64,000 nucleotides of DNA, from contig JABYQQ010000005.1 of NCBI GenBank assembly GCA_022605405.1, forward strand, positions 2,294,001 to 2,358,000, read 5' to 3'. Below, piece by piece: positions 48,899 to 60,672 of the stretch. The stretch comes from Earliella scabrosa (Eukaryota; Basidiomycota; Agaricomycetes; Polyporales; Polyporaceae). Within the stretch, counting starts at the first letter, position 1, and each line of letters starts with the position of its first letter. Below the pieces are notes generated by a model, which saw only the letters and a program-made list of their open reading frames with translations, searched no databases and was not told where the DNA came from. The position numbers and the translations under genes were made by a program.

Positions 48899-49261
48899 TC
48901 ACCGTGCCTCGAATTGCACCACTGTACCCGTCCGGTCAGCCGTGCACGGAAAATCAAGATCGGTCATGAGACGTACTCCTGTGCGTCCGCTTTTTGTACA
49001 TGATACGATGACCGCATTGCCTGCAGCGGATGGGCTCACGAGGCTTGATCTCGTTCGAGGAGCCGCAATCTACCGAAAGGAGATGGAAAGAGGCCTCCCG
49101 TCAGCTCCGCGAAAACTTCACTGTCTATCGCTCTACGCTGTGCGACACACACCTGCACAGAGATAGGACATCTCGTGGCGCTGCGGGGCCCCGAACGACT
49201 GGCCGGCGTTGCTGCCATAGTTGCTACCGTAGTTGTTGCCACCCGCCTGCTGGGAACTCAT
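48899..49261 (-). CDS. rpb12: RNA polymerase I/II/III shared subunit Rpb12 (ABC10-alpha)
   Basis: A three-exon gene of 74 residues with no long open frame: 49261-49153, 49069-48977, 48921-48899 (exon 3 is 23 nt). The zinc ribbon is diagnostic: the pair in CADCG, then [14 protein letters not shown] for the second CxxC, and the invariant end YKKRTHRMVQFEAR. Rpb12 sits in all three nuclear RNA polymerases and stabilises the Rpb3/Rpb2 platform. Its N-terminus is unusual: about 30 residues rich in Gln, Asn, Gly, Ser and Tyr, with NYGSNYGSN repeats. The ATG at 49261 was chosen because it opens directly into this frame; yeast Rpb12 is similar in total length. Confidence 0.95.
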
Positions 49262-50517
49262 GGTGGTCGCAGAAAGATGGTTGTGTAAGCTTGTTTGGAT
49301 GCACACGCACGTCCAAACCTCGCCTCGCCCGCACAGGCGCCCAAGGCACCGAGGCGCTCGGTGCCTTGCATTACGCCTCGTGCCTTACGTTTTATTGTCT
49401 CTGCTCCTGCTGAGAGGACCTCCTCGACTGGTCGCGATATCGATCGGAACGCGAACGTACTGCACTGCGAACGCGCCTGCTCTGCGTTGCTAGCCCCGGT
49501 GCGCTCAGGCTGTCAGTGTCTGTCGCCGAAGCTCGCTGCTCAGCATGCGATCCGCGCGACGCAAGTTACGACAGGCTGCGCACGGAGGCGTCTGCAGTAC
49601 AAGAGCTGTTGTCCAACATTCCGAGTCCTGACGACATCTGCCGCGCGAGGCCCACCGCCCGGAGCCGCAGTTCGCATCCCAACGAGTCTCGACATACGGA
49701 TCAGGGCTTGTTGCAACGCGGTCTCAACTCTAATATGTATCTATCTCTTCCAGACGGCATCGAGCGCATCACCCCTGCCCTGTTGCTCGTCGCTGCTCGT
49801 CGGCGACGCATCGCTGGACATCGTGGTGGTCAACATGGTGAATGGAGGATGGAGGCGGTGGGCAAGTCCATAGCCGGGTACCGGGGAATTCAAGAGTGCT
49901 GCGGTCCGGACTTCCGGTGTTGTCGTATCGCTGGAAATAACTTGGCATCCATCAGAACGAGCGGTCGGACTACGGACAATGGCAGACGTAGTGAGGATAC
50001 GGTGGCTGAGAGAAAGCTCTGTGGACGTACGTGTTGTGGCAGACGCTGGCGACGGTGTGCTCTCGGACACGGTGTCGGGCAGAGTTGGGGCGAGGTGCTG
50101 GAGAGACTGAGGATGTCTGTCGTTGGTCTGTCGCTGATATGTCGCCGCGCACCTGCCGTGCAGCCAGTGTGCCCTCGCGCGGGGCGGGCGATTGATGGTT
50201 GCGTGGGAGGGGACAGCGGGGGACGGGCGGGAGGATTGCCTTGTCGACGATGATGGTCGGGGCGGTGAGGGACGATGTGCATCTCTGTTACCGCCTGTTG
50301 CGGACAGTCTGTATCAGCTCTGTATCTACCCCGTCTCGTGCGTGGTTCGATGACATCTCCAGTCTCCTCTGCGCGCTCATGGCAACCACTTTCTCTCGGC
50401 TCGTTTCCAAGGCGGCGCGCATTAGTATAATCCCCTCTGCGACATGCCGCAATTGTCCAAGGTTGTCCCCAACCGGCTTCCTCTTGCCTTTGCCTCTTCC
50501 TTTGCCCTCCGTCCTCG
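49262..50517. other. Region between divergent RPB12 and the 50518 gene
   Basis: 1.25 kb holding the promoters of both flanking genes. Overlapping frames of up to 266 residues occur on both strands (for example 49516-50253 plus, 49890-50690 minus), but composition is Arg/Ser/Cys-biased and no domain or exon chain supports them. Confidence 0.45.
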
Positions 50518-51443
50518 ATGACCACCCTTCCTTCCTTCGTCGAGCTCATGGCCTCGCTCGGTCTCGGCGGCCCCGACGACGCCCCCGAACCCACCAAGCT
50601 CACCGTGCGCCATTCCAGATCCTCTTCGCACTCTTCCACCGCTTCCGCCTTCTCTGCATCTTCAAGCAATGTACCATCAGCCACCAGCAATATTTATTCC
50701 GTTCACCACAAGCATTCTCCTTCAATTGTCGTCTCCTCCCACGAGGGCTCCCCGGAGAGAGACATGCCGGGCGACATCCGTCGATCTCGCGCCACCACAA
50801 GATATTCTCCATACGGCTCCATAGTGCGTTCCTACCTGCCCGACATACAATCATTCCCTGACGTGCACCAGAGCCATTTCCGGAAGGCAAGTATGCCTAT
50901 CCTCAACGCTGAACGGACACTCGAACGTCCCGCCCGAGTGAGTACACACTATCAACCTCACTCTCGTCCTGTCCTGAACGGCCGCCCCAGGCCCTTTCAA
51001 CTTCTCCTCGTCTGTCGCCCATCAGCGCGTCCTTCCGCGGACGTCGCTCGCGTCGGCCAGACAACCTCATCCTCTCCGAAGCCGACACTATGGCATTCAC
51101 ACCCATCTCTTCATACGTCCGTCGAAAGACTCCGCAGAATTCACCGACGTCACCAACCTTCTTCCGCGATCGAGATTCAACAGTCTCGCATCCGCTCACC
51201 ATCCCCGCCATCCCTACCCTCCTCTCGCCCTCCTCGTTCGCGACGCAGTCGTCTGACAGCGAGGACGACGAAATGGACGGTCTCCCGTCCGCCGACTTCA
51301 AGCTCGGCCAGCCGCCACACATCGCGACGAGCCCGCCATGGCAGTCGCGTTATTGCGACCCGGCCATCTCGCCCCGCATCTCGATCTGTGCGCCCCTCTC
51401 CCCCGACGAGCCCTCTCGACCGCAAATTGCTCCGATCGCCTGA
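50518..51443 (+). CDS. Ser/Pro-rich protein of unknown function
   Basis: A two-exon model of 290 residues: 50518-50937 and 50991-51443, phase 0. The N-terminus (MTTLPSFVELMASLGL) is hydrophobic and helical, and the 53-nt intron has good borders. The rest is disordered: a His/Ser-rich stretch, an Arg-rich FRGRRSRRPDN segment, PISSYVRRKTPQNSPTSP with several proline-directed phosphorylation-like sites, and an acidic DSEDDEMDGLPSADF patch before a Pro/Ser-rich end. It reads like a basidiomycete-specific regulatory or scaffold protein; I recognise no named family. Confidence 0.65.
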
Positions 51444-52747
51444 ATGGACTGCGCGGTCTTGACGGCCCTTCTCCCCACGATCTGTGCGCGCGAGCGCGCC
51501 CAGTCTTCTGCGGCGGCGCTCGCAGCAGCTACCCCACCACCACTACTACATCCACCTCCGCCCGCCCAACGCCAGCCACACCCCCACACCGCCCGCGATT
51601 AAAAACTGTATCGTATAATGTACGATAGAACTCCAGGGGTCGTGCGGCTTCGTCGTTCCTCTTAGTGGATATCATTCTCGTTCGTGCTCGGACACTGGTG
51701 TTACTTATTGCGCTCTCGGACAATCTCTCTCTACCTCTCACTCACTCTTCCTACACGCTCTTTGAGACGCGCCCCCACCCAGTCATTACCCTACACACCC
51801 ACGCGCGCACAGCTCACACCTCGCTATTGTCCCCACTCCCTCACCATCCCTCCTCGCGCCGCTATCTCCTGTACTGCTTTCGTTGCTGATCGCAAAGACC
51901 CTCCCTGATCGTCTTGAGCCCAATCCCGCCCGGATCCGGCACCACCGCACCCCGTCGCACATCAGGTACTCCGTCCAGTTGCTTCCTGCACTGGCATCGG
52001 CACCGTCTGCGGTCGACTTTCGTCGTCCCGGCTGCAGTGGTTGCTACAGGCGCCACCTGCGATGCTCGGAGGGCCCGGTCGCCACGGGCGAGGGCCACCG
52101 GCCCACACACGCTCTTTCGTCGGACTGTTGTTGTGTACATGCTGTTCTGCGATTGCGTTCTTTCGTTGCAACCGTTGCTGCCCGCACACGCTGCGTGGTT
52201 CTGCGTGTTCCTCCCGTACATAGTAGCACTGCTCTTCTTGTCGCTTTCGTCCGGTCGGCTCGCACGCAATACCCAACGCATACCCCCGTAATGTACATAT
52301 CGTCTGATACCCCACGGTACCACCACCCCCCACCACCGTCTTTTCGTCGTTCGCTCATTCGCTCGCTCGTTTACGTTGCGACCCGGGTCTGGGGAATCGG
52401 ACAGTAGTACGTACTCACGGTTGGCAGTAACAGAACTAGCACACACCCACAATTCGTCGTGATACTTGTTGCTAGACAGATACCGCGGCGGCTCGCATCG
52501 CGCCAAAATAGTACAACAACAGTTCACACTCGACTCCAACTCTACTGGTACTGGGCGGCATCGATATCACGCCCTGATAATCCGCCGGATGTCTGTCCTC
52601 TGAGATATGGATGCTTCTTCACGGCAAGGGAGGCCGACATGTGTATGTTACCGTTACGCGTCTTGTCATCTGTTCCTGTCGGATGGAGGCAGAGCGAGGG
52701 CTACTTGTAAGTGTGTTCCAATCCATTGACTCCGGATCTTGTCGGTG
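51444..52747. other. Convergent intergenic region
   Basis: 1.3 kb between the 50518 gene (+) and the GPATCH11-like gene (-). Short frames on both strands lack recognisable features. Probably long 3' UTRs. Confidence 0.5.
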
Positions 52748-54204
52748 TCAGTCGTGCGCGTCTTCGTCGGGCCCAGGACAATTGTTCTCCATGTCTTCCG
52801 CGTCTTCGTACTGCGTCCCGCACCAGAAACAATACGCGTACTTTCGACGGAGATAGTCCAGCACGAGCGTGAGCCGGTCCTGTGCCTGTAATAGCACAAC
52901 ACAATGCATCACGTCCAACATCACCATATTCAACACCACGTCTATCAGGAATCTGTCCAGGTGAAGAGCGGGAGATGAGGACGCACCCCAAGCCTGAGGA
53001 ACTGCACGGCCTCCTGGAGGTCCTCCTCAGAATACGGCGACTTGCGCAACTCGTCTTTCTCGGCGCTGTTGTCTGCGTCGACGTCTTCTAGGGAAGATGT
53101 GAGCGGCCGCAGCGCGTCAGCCTGCATCTTCGCGCGCAGCCGTCCTTCGATAGAATGATTCGCCTGTTGTTTCTGGATGGACGTCACTAACGTAGGGTCG
53201 TCCAGGGCGTCCAGGAGGCCTTCAGGGAACGTCTCTGGGCTCTCCGGATTTAGCCACAGGACGTTGAACTATGAGGACCAGAGTGAGCACGGAACATTCA
53301 AGCGGGCTCGCAATGACGCGAGCTTTGAGTGGCGAGACATACCTGTATGCCTGCCTTCTCGTCGAGAGTCGAGCACGTCCGCTGCGCGGGGTGCAGCCGT
53401 CCCGTCGCGCGTCGCTCCTCGTACTCCTGGCGTGCGCGGTCGCGGAAGGACCCGTGCGTGCGGTCCTCCGCCATCTTCGCCATCTTGGCGAGCCGTTCAC
53501 CTGCGGTGGGCGACGCAGCGCGTTTGCGCAACCCAATGCCCGTCTTGCCTGCGGCACGCACGGCCAGGAATCTCAGCACGGTCCGAGCAACACACGATGA
53601 TACGATAGGATGCGGAACACGCACCCTCCCACTCGTTGATCGCAAGCGGTACCTTGCGGTGCGTCGTGCTCTCCCTGTCCTTCCCGGTGGCCTCTACTGC
53701 GTCGTGCGCGGGGCGCGCCCCGATCCCCGCCCTCACCGGTTCCGTCTCCTTCTCCTGCTCTTCCCCGCGAGGCAGCGAGCTCCCCAACCCGGGCTTCCTC
53801 GTCCCCCGTCCATCTCCATCGTCCTCAACAACGCTCCCAGATGGCGTTGCCGTTGACCGAGGAGATGACCCATCTCCCTTCTCGTTGCCATTGTCGTCCT
53901 TGCCCAACGCCTGCCCTGGCTTGAACCCCATCTTCATCATCATCGCCAACGCCTTGTTCTGCTGCCCGCTCTCCTGCGCCTCCTCCTGCGCGCGCTCGAA
54001 CAGCGACCGGTTCAGGGCCTCCTCCCGGGCCTCCCGCTCGAGCTCCCGCCAGCTCTTCTTCCGGTTCTGCTCATTCTTCAGGGCGGAGCGCCGGAGGGCC
54101 TCCTTGCGTCGGTCGGCATAGGTCTTTGTGGAGGAAGAGGTCGACGCCGCAGATGTGTCTACGAGGAACTTGTCGGAGAGGTAGTCATCTTCTTCATCGG
54201 ACAT
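52748..54204 (-). CDS. GPATCH11-like G-patch protein with DUF4187 C-terminus
   Basis: A four-exon model of 401 residues: 54204-53625, 53548-53343, 53268-52987, 52885-52748, in phase. An acidic start (MSDEEDDYLSDKFL) is followed by a charged coiled-coil region (RKEALRRSALKNEQNRKKSW; ELEREAREEALN). A G-patch begins with MMMKMGFKPGQALGK (about residue 87) and resumes after a Ser/Gly-rich insert at EPVRAGIGARPA. The C-terminal domain (KYAYCFWCGTQYEDAEDM ... NNCPGPDEDAHD) is the Cys-containing DUF4187 module of GPATCH11/CCDC75. G-patch proteins activate DEAH helicases in splicing or ribosome assembly; vertebrate GPATCH11 has also been placed at kinetochores. A role in nuclear RNA processing is inferred. 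Confidence 0.88.
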
Positions 54205-54746
54205 GACAAAGGTGGGGTGGTGGGAGATGAGCGAACATGGAGAGAGCTGAGGATGCTTGGTGCGCGGCGTGCTATGATGTCAAGCGCGCAATACCTACTC
54301 GGAGACATCTCGCCAGTCTGGCTATAGGCTTGCTATATAGGCAATTAAGCACTTTAGCTCAAGCTACTCTGACACCGCGACATACAATCATGTGTTCACT
54401 CATGCACGGAATTTGGAGCCGTAGCAAAGCGTCGCAATTCATCCCAGATCGTGCATTACATTAGTGATGTGTTTTTTTGTTAATAGAGGAGCGGTGCAAA
54501 GTCGCTAGATTGACGAAGCGACGATACAAGTTGACGAACGAAAAAACGGCACCAGACCGCGCTTGGAACTGCGTGAGTAGCGTAGCGGGACGAACGATAC
54601 CCAACATATAATATGGTCGATGATCGGAACGGGAAGGGGGACTGCATGGATGATGAACGGATCCAAAGGGTTATACGGCGGACTGCGACGCGGAAACAGC
54701 ACAGTCCACCTGATTGAATATGAATCCTCTGCGTGTGATGGGATAC
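54205..54746. other. Intergenic region
   Basis: 542 bp between the start of the GPATCH11-like gene and the stop of the RRM gene, both on the minus strand. Holds a promoter and a 3' UTR. No further feature seen. Confidence 0.5.
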
Positions 54747-55941
54747 TTAAGCAGCCGCTGCAGGTGCAGCAGGGGCGGCAGGAGCCGCCTCAGCCGCCTT
54801 CTCCTCCGGCTTGGCATCGTTGCCCTCAGAGTCTTCGCCGTCGTTGACGGGGTTTACGGCGATCTTGACCGCAATAGCCCGGCCCCCGACCTCCTTGCCC
54901 TGGAGCGCCTCGATAGCCTTCTTCTGCTGCTCCTCGTCGCCGACGTCGACGAAGCCGTAGCCCTTGCTCTTGCGGGGCTTCCCCCAGCGGCGGCGCACAA
55001 TCCGCGCGCTCTTCACAGTGATGCCAGCGTCGGTGAAGAGCGCAGAGAGGCCAGCGTCGTCAATGTTGAAGCCGAGGTTGGCGACGAAGAGCACGGTCTT
55101 GGACGGCTCGCCCTGGGGGTCCTCGCCAGCGGGGCGAGGAGGACGGGGCGCACGAGGCTTACGCTGCTTCGTCTTCTTTGCAGCGTCGCCCTCGGCCGCG
55201 GGGGCACCCTCAGCGGGCGCCTCACCCTCCGCAGTCTTGCGCTTCGGCTTGCGCTGGTATGAAATTTTAGTGGACGTGTTCGCGACGTGCATATATGCGC
55301 TTAAATAGCACTCACGGCCTTCTTCTTCTTCTTGGGCTTGGCCGCGTCGTCCGAGGCGGGCGCAGCGCCGTCCGCCTTGGTGGCATCAGCCTCGCCGTTG
55401 GCCTCGGCCTCGCTGACCTCACCGGGGACGGACTTGCTGCCACGGCGACCAGTCCTCTTCTTGATGCGCCTCTGCTTCTTCTCCTTGTCCTTCTGATCGG
55501 CGGGTTTGGCCACCTCGACGATCACGGTGCGGCCCTCGAGCTCCTTCTTGTCGAGGAGCTCGACGGCCTTCTGAGCGGCCTCTGCGGTCTTGAACGAGAC
55601 GAACCCGTAGCCAGCAGAGCGGTTGCCGCCGCGCATGATGACCTGAGCAGAGAGACTTGAGGAGAGAGGAGTGGCGCGTGAGCGCACGCGGGTGGCAACA
55701 ATAACGCGCAGGGGACGTACACCTCGCTCTGGACAGGCTCAAAGAACGCCTTCAGCCCTTCATCCGTGGTGGAGTACGCAAGGTTGCCGGCGAAGACCTG
55801 GGGAGAGCACGGCTGAGGGGGAGTGCCACGTCAGAGGAGGGCGGGACGCACCTTGAAGCCAGGAGTCTCTTCGACGACCTGCTCTTGCGCAGCCGGAGGC
55901 ACGCCGTTCTCGGTGACAGGGGCGGCGGGGGCGTCGGACAT
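54747..55941 (-). CDS. RNA-binding protein with two RRM domains
   Basis: A four-exon model of 332 residues: 55941-55852, 55797-55723, 55642-55316, 55253-54747, all phase 0. RRM1 covers about residues 31-105: RNP2 is VFAGNLAYS and RNP1 is RSAGYGFVSF. A Lys-rich linker (KKQRRIKKRTGRRGSK, later KPKKKKK) resembles a nuclear localisation signal. RRM2 covers about 216-300: RNP2 VLFVANLGF, RNP1 KSKGYGFVDV. The end is Ala/Pro/Glu-rich (APAAPAAPAAAA). Each of the first three exons ends on a codon boundary, so domain and exon borders roughly coincide. It resembles small fungal Rnp24-type proteins, so a nuclear or nucleolar role is likely; the RNA target is unknown. It is divergent from the GH128 gene. 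Confidence 0.88.
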
Positions 55942-56713
55942 TTTGAGAGGATGGACGGGGTGGGACTGGTGGGTTTTTCGTGAGGATGAACTTGTTGAAC
56001 CGGTTTCTTCGTGTCAAACTTGGGGGTTGAGAAGAAAGTGCGAGAGCGGCGCGATGGCTTGTTTTGATACCATGGCAAACTCCGCTCATAGCCTATTACG
56101 TCGCCATGGCTGCTCATCAGTCTTCCAGCTGCAGCCTCGCGCCCGGGCGATGCGAAACACGCTGCAGATCATCACTCGTCTGTTATTGGGGCACGCATCG
56201 TGTCCTCCACGCTGCGACACGGTGACGCGGGCGGGCAGGGCGGGGGTCCCTGCGCCTGGCTGCGCACTGGCGCGCGTCTGACCCGGCGCCTGCCCGGTGC
56301 GTCGGGGAGCGGAGGTCGCGAGGGCGAGCGTGCCAACGGCGGGCTCCAATCAAGCATGATTGGCTGCTGGAGGCTCCAAGCTGGAGATCAGTGGCCGGGT
56401 GGGCAAATACGCGCATGTACGCGCCCTACGCGGCGCAATCAGAGAGTGAGGAGCTGGCCATATGCGCGCCTGCCGCCCGTCTGCCGCCTTGGCGGGCAGG
56501 CCTCTGTCCATGTCCGGTCGAATGCATCGGACGGGGTCCGTGCACGGCGCTTGGCACGCTTAGTCAGCGCCGTTCATGACGACCGTTTTCTTCCCTCGAC
56601 CGGCGCGTCGTTACTGCACCTTTCCTCCTCTCGTCCACGTCGGTCTCCTCTCCTCTCCCTGTCCCGGGCCCGCACACTCTTTTCACGCCCGCCGCTCCTT
56701 AATCTCCACCATA
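55942..56713. promoter_or_regulatory. Divergent promoter region of the RRM and GH128 genes
   Basis: 772 bp between two divergent starts. The part just upstream of 56714 is C/T-rich (CTCCTCTCGTCC, CTCCTCTCCTCTCCC), a pattern common in strongly expressed basidiomycete promoters. No TATA box seen. Confidence 0.5.
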
Positions 56714-58042
56714 ATGGCCTCCAAGCTCCTCAACCTTGTTGCCCTCTCCTCTCTGGCCATCATGGCCGTCTCTTTCGGGCCCGCGTCTACCAACGCGCTA
56801 TCGACCGGCCACATCCACATGAACCGCCACGTTGACCACGCACCCATCGCGAAGAAGAAGCGCGAGAGCAAGCGCTGCAAGGTCCGCTCCTCCGTCATCC
56901 CTGTCCCTCTCCCGACCACGAAGGCTCCCGAGCCCGAGCCTACCACGACCTCCACCAAGGCTGCCGAAAAGCCGAAGACCACCAAGGCGGCTGAAGAGCC
57001 AAAGCCTTCCCCCAGCGACCCCAAGCCGCCCACCTCTGGCGGCGGTAGCGGCGGCGCGTCGGGCAGCGGCAAGTTCGGCAAGAAGGGCTCCAAGCTTTGC
57101 GCTGCCTGGGGTAACGGCAACGATGTCCAGTCGCTCAAGACGTTCAAGACAGACCACATGGTGGGGTGCGTGATTTAACCGCACTATTATGAAGATACGC
57201 GGACTGAGCTGTACGTAGTCTCTACGACTGGAGCCCCTTCAAGCCCCAGGACGCCGACAAGTTTGGTTGGGAGTTCTGGCCCATGCTCTGGGGCGGTTCC
57301 CAAGACAAGATCGACCAGTTCAACAAGCAGCTTGCGGGCGATGCACTCGGCCCCATCGTTCTCGGTTTCAACGAGTAAGTTTCATATTATTCCTTGGTTC
57401 AACTACCGCTTTAACCGTACTGCAGGCCCAACGAGCCGGGTCAGTCGAACATGGACCCTTGGCAGGCGGCTGCGATCTGGAAGCAGCACATCGAGCCCAA
57501 GCGTTCCAAGGGCTACAAGTTCGCCTCGCCCGCTATGTCGTCTCGCCCCAACGGCCAGAAGTGGATGTCCGACTTCTTGGCTGCCTGCGATGGTTGCCAC
57601 GTACGTCGACGTTATATTGTGACCGATGGCATGTGCTGATCCTTGCCACTGTTCAGGTTGATTACCAGGCTGTTCACTGGTACGACATCGGTTTTGAGAA
57701 GTTCCAGAAGTACATCACCGACTACCACAACCAACTTGGTCTTCCGATTCTCATCACCGAGTTCGCCGACCACGTACGTGTGATATAAACTGTGGACGGC
57801 CGATTTCGTGCTGACTGAGTGCATTATAGAACTTCAACGGTGGTGCCCAGGCCAGCATGGGTGAGATCTTCGACTTCATGACCAAGGCGCTCAGGTGGAT
57901 CGACGAGACCGACTGGATCCTCGCTGCCTGCCCCTTCGGTATCATGAAGGACCTCCCGGACATCAACCAGCTCAACAGGCTCCAGTCCTCTGGCGGCCAG
58001 CCCACCGACCTCGGCTGGAAGGTTATCAGCAACGACTACTAA
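56714..58042 (+). CDS. Secreted GH128 endo-beta-1,3-glucanase (Asl1-like)
   Basis: A five-exon model of 370 residues: 56714-57165, 57219-57374, 57426-57600, 57657-57773, 57830-58042, in phase. The signal peptide (about 1-29) reads NLVALSSLAIMAVSFGPAST. A basic KKKRESKRCK site that could be cleaved by a Kex2-type protease follows, then a Thr/Pro/Lys/Gly/Ser-rich linker to about residue 135. The catalytic domain starts KLCAAWGNGND. GFNEPNEPGQSN places the acid/base glutamate near 203, and LPILITEFADH gives the nucleophile Glu296, the arrangement of GH128 (glycosyl hydrolase catalytic core, Asl1-like). VDYQAVHWYD and FGIM are also typical. The enzyme cuts beta-1,3-glucan and should act on the fungus's own wall or on other fungi; members in mushrooms are linked to wall remodelling. 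Confidence 0.93.
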
Positions 58043-58598
58043 GGTCCTTGTTGCATGACTAGTGGCGGTTGGAAGCGGGTCGTTGCTCACGCTGCCTCGT
58101 TTCCGAGCATGACCGCCACACATCTTCCGTAGTACTTATACCCCCCCTTACTTTCTCTGGGCCACTGTGCCTCTGGATAGGTGTTGATGGCGGCCATTTT
58201 AGAGACGAAGCTGGCTTATCACATTTTGCGGCTCAATGGTCTGTGGTTGCGGTTGCTGTGCACGCAGATCTCTGTGTATCCTCCGTTCGTCAACTGACGT
58301 CTTTACATCAATGTTGTGATGTTTGTGCCTCACTCGCTCGATTGCAAGTCCTACATCTATGAATCCGCATTAGACGCCATTGTTCCAGTCTGACTGTGTG
58401 CCCGTAATGCTGACTTGCCTACTGAGTGCGCGTGTGTGTGTGAGCGTTACCCTCGGGGCTCGGCCGAAATGGATTGAATGGGTTCTATAAGCGTCACGGG
58501 TGCCCGACAACATAATTATAGACATCCCATCTTCTCCAGGGCTTGCGCTATAAATCACGAAGTGACCACGCTCTGCATCTACGGCTGATACTGTTACA
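58043..58598. other. Intergenic region
   Basis: 556 bp between the GH128 stop and the AhpD-like start, both on the plus strand. No feature beyond a presumed 3' UTR and promoter. Confidence 0.5.
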
Positions 58599-60178
58599 AT
58601 GGTCAAACACCTACCACCAGCAGTGAAGCAGCTCCTTACTCTCCGCACACCCAATCCGCGCCCAGCTCCCTCGCTTTCGCGACTGAACGCAGTCTTGACA
58701 AGCACTTCGCAAGACGCGAAGAGCAAGAAGGCAGAGAGAGGGTGGCTCACATTGACGGTCAGTCGACAACATATCTCTCACGGTGACCCAGAGACCCATG
58801 CATTCTGCTCGCCGATAGACATGCACACTGCTCACCGCCAACGCACCGCCCACCATCGGACACCTCTATCGTTTCGCGACCCGCGATGACCCGGAGAACG
58901 CGACGACACGCCGTGGGTTTGCGGAGGCGTTGGACAAGGCTGCGCTGATGCGCGAGTCGGCGTTGAAGAGCTGCATCTTCGTTGGCGTGCCCCGCGTGAG
59001 TGTCGACCGCTTCATGAATTCGCGAACCCCCCCTCCCCGAGCCGCGCGCGCCAGACATTAACATTAATGAGACGAACCTTGTTTGATGACCGTCCACATC
59101 CACACAGACGATCCTGTCCCTGGCTAGTCTACATGAAGCCATCGAAGACGACGTGAAGCACGGGCTTCGCAAGACGTCTAAAAGGTACGCTCCACCGCAT
59201 ATGGCCCGCCCCCGCACCATATGCCCATATGCCCATCGCCGCGCCCGATCGCTGAGCTGACGCCGTGCAATGGGGAACAACGCAACGGAAAACGAAAATG
59301 AACGTCGCCCGCCGCGCCGGACACCTCATTCCAGGACGGTCGACACCGCGAACGTGGAGGAGGTCGTCGCCCGGGGGCGGGCGCTGTGGGCCTCCATCTA
59401 CGAGCCCCACGCGGAGAAGCTGTGGAACAAGCTGGGCACGTACCATCCCGATTTCATAGGTGAGCACGCCCGTCGCTCCCTCCCCTCCCTGCCGTTTTTG
59501 GTGTAGGCGACGGCGCTTGGCCGAGGTTTTCGGTCCCGCGATGGAGAGCAGCGCTGCCGCAGCGAGGCCAGGCTGGTTGCATCGCTGTGTTCACCCCGAC
59601 GCCACGCGCGGAGCACTGCGCGTGTAACGCATCCATGTGCTTGGGCCCGGTTCCCGTTTACGTTTTGGGGGACAGTTTGTTCCGTGCAAGCGGGCGACGC
59701 GTGTGCCGCTTGCTTGTGCATTCGCGGGTGTGTGGCATGTGTGCTATGTATGTGCATACATTGCACTTGTCTCCGTTACTGCCAATGCTCCGCCGATGTG
59801 GTCTTCTATTCCTCGCATATCTCGCTACCGGACGAGTGCTCAACGCGTTTTTCTCCCGCAGAGTTCATCATAATGGCGTACGGCACCGTCCTGGCTCCAA
59901 TGCCCGGCGGAGATGCCGAGCAGGGAAACCTCAGCCGTGCACTGGGATCGATCGTCGGGACCGCCTGCCTGCGGGCTGAGGGGGGCGTCGGACCGCAGCT
60001 CATGAGCCACGTCTTCGGGCTGCTCAAGGCCCGCAACGTGCCGGGGCTCAGCGAGGAGGACTACTGGCTCGCGACCGACGAGGGCACGGAGTGGGTCATC
60101 CGCACGGTCGACAAGCTCCTGGACGTCGTCAAGCCGGAGTTGGGCGACGGAGCCGCCGCTCCGCAGGCGAAGCTGTAG
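58599..60178 (+). CDS. AhpD-like (carboxymuconolactone decarboxylase superfamily) protein
   Basis: A five-exon model of 284 residues: 58599-58757, 58819-58995, 59108-59184, 59335-59459, 59862-60178, in phase. The all-helical sequence has the pattern of fungal AhpD-like proteins: IGHLYRFAT, DKAALMRESALKSCIFVGVP, a central ARGRALWASIYEPHAEKLWN, and YGTVLAPMPG before LMSHVFGLLKARN. The peroxidatic CxxC of true AhpD is not present at the expected place; only a single Cys occurs in SALKSC, so alkyl-hydroperoxidase activity is doubtful. No signal peptide. The cellular role is unknown; relatives in fungi are often annotated as mitochondrial or dehydrogenase-like without experiment. The fourth intron is 402 nt, far longer than the others. 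Confidence 0.75.
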
Positions 60179-60672
60179 CTGCTCGGTGCGGTTAGACTGA
60201 CTTGCATGTACGCGTGTGCGGCGCGTGGTGGTAGATCGCGAGATGAGAGATGTCGCCCGTGCTTTACGGTGCTTGCACGCGCGCGATTGCATCTCGAGTG
60301 TTGTCCCGAAAAGGCACCTACCAGGACCGGAATCTGGCACTCAGGGGATCAGGTCAGGGTGCAGCATCGACGCGGTTACGGCACATCGGGGAGCTCGATG
60401 TCGATCGTTGGAGTCGCCCAACTGTAAGGTTGTTCCATCGGGCGTAACGGACAGCAGATACAAGTGTCTTCGGTTCGTACGTAGTAGTATACAGAAGTGT
60501 ACATCGACTTATAGATAAAAAATGGGGCGGGCGGCGGAGATGATACATTTTCGTGAGCATGACGGTAGGCGTGACGGTAGGGCGTGGGCGTGGCAGGTGG
60601 AGGGGGTAGACGAGGCCTTCTGACAAGACCTGGCGACGACGAGAGGCGACAGTCCGCCTCGAGGCGGAGAGT
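60179..60672. other. Convergent intergenic region
   Basis: 494 bp between the AhpD-like gene (+) and the DUF6593 gene (-). Probable 3' UTRs only. Confidence 0.5.

Noticed and set aside
49516..50690. Overlapping frames of 245 (+) and 266 (-) residues
   Set aside because: They are mutual shadows in biased DNA between two divergent starts, with no domain or splice support.
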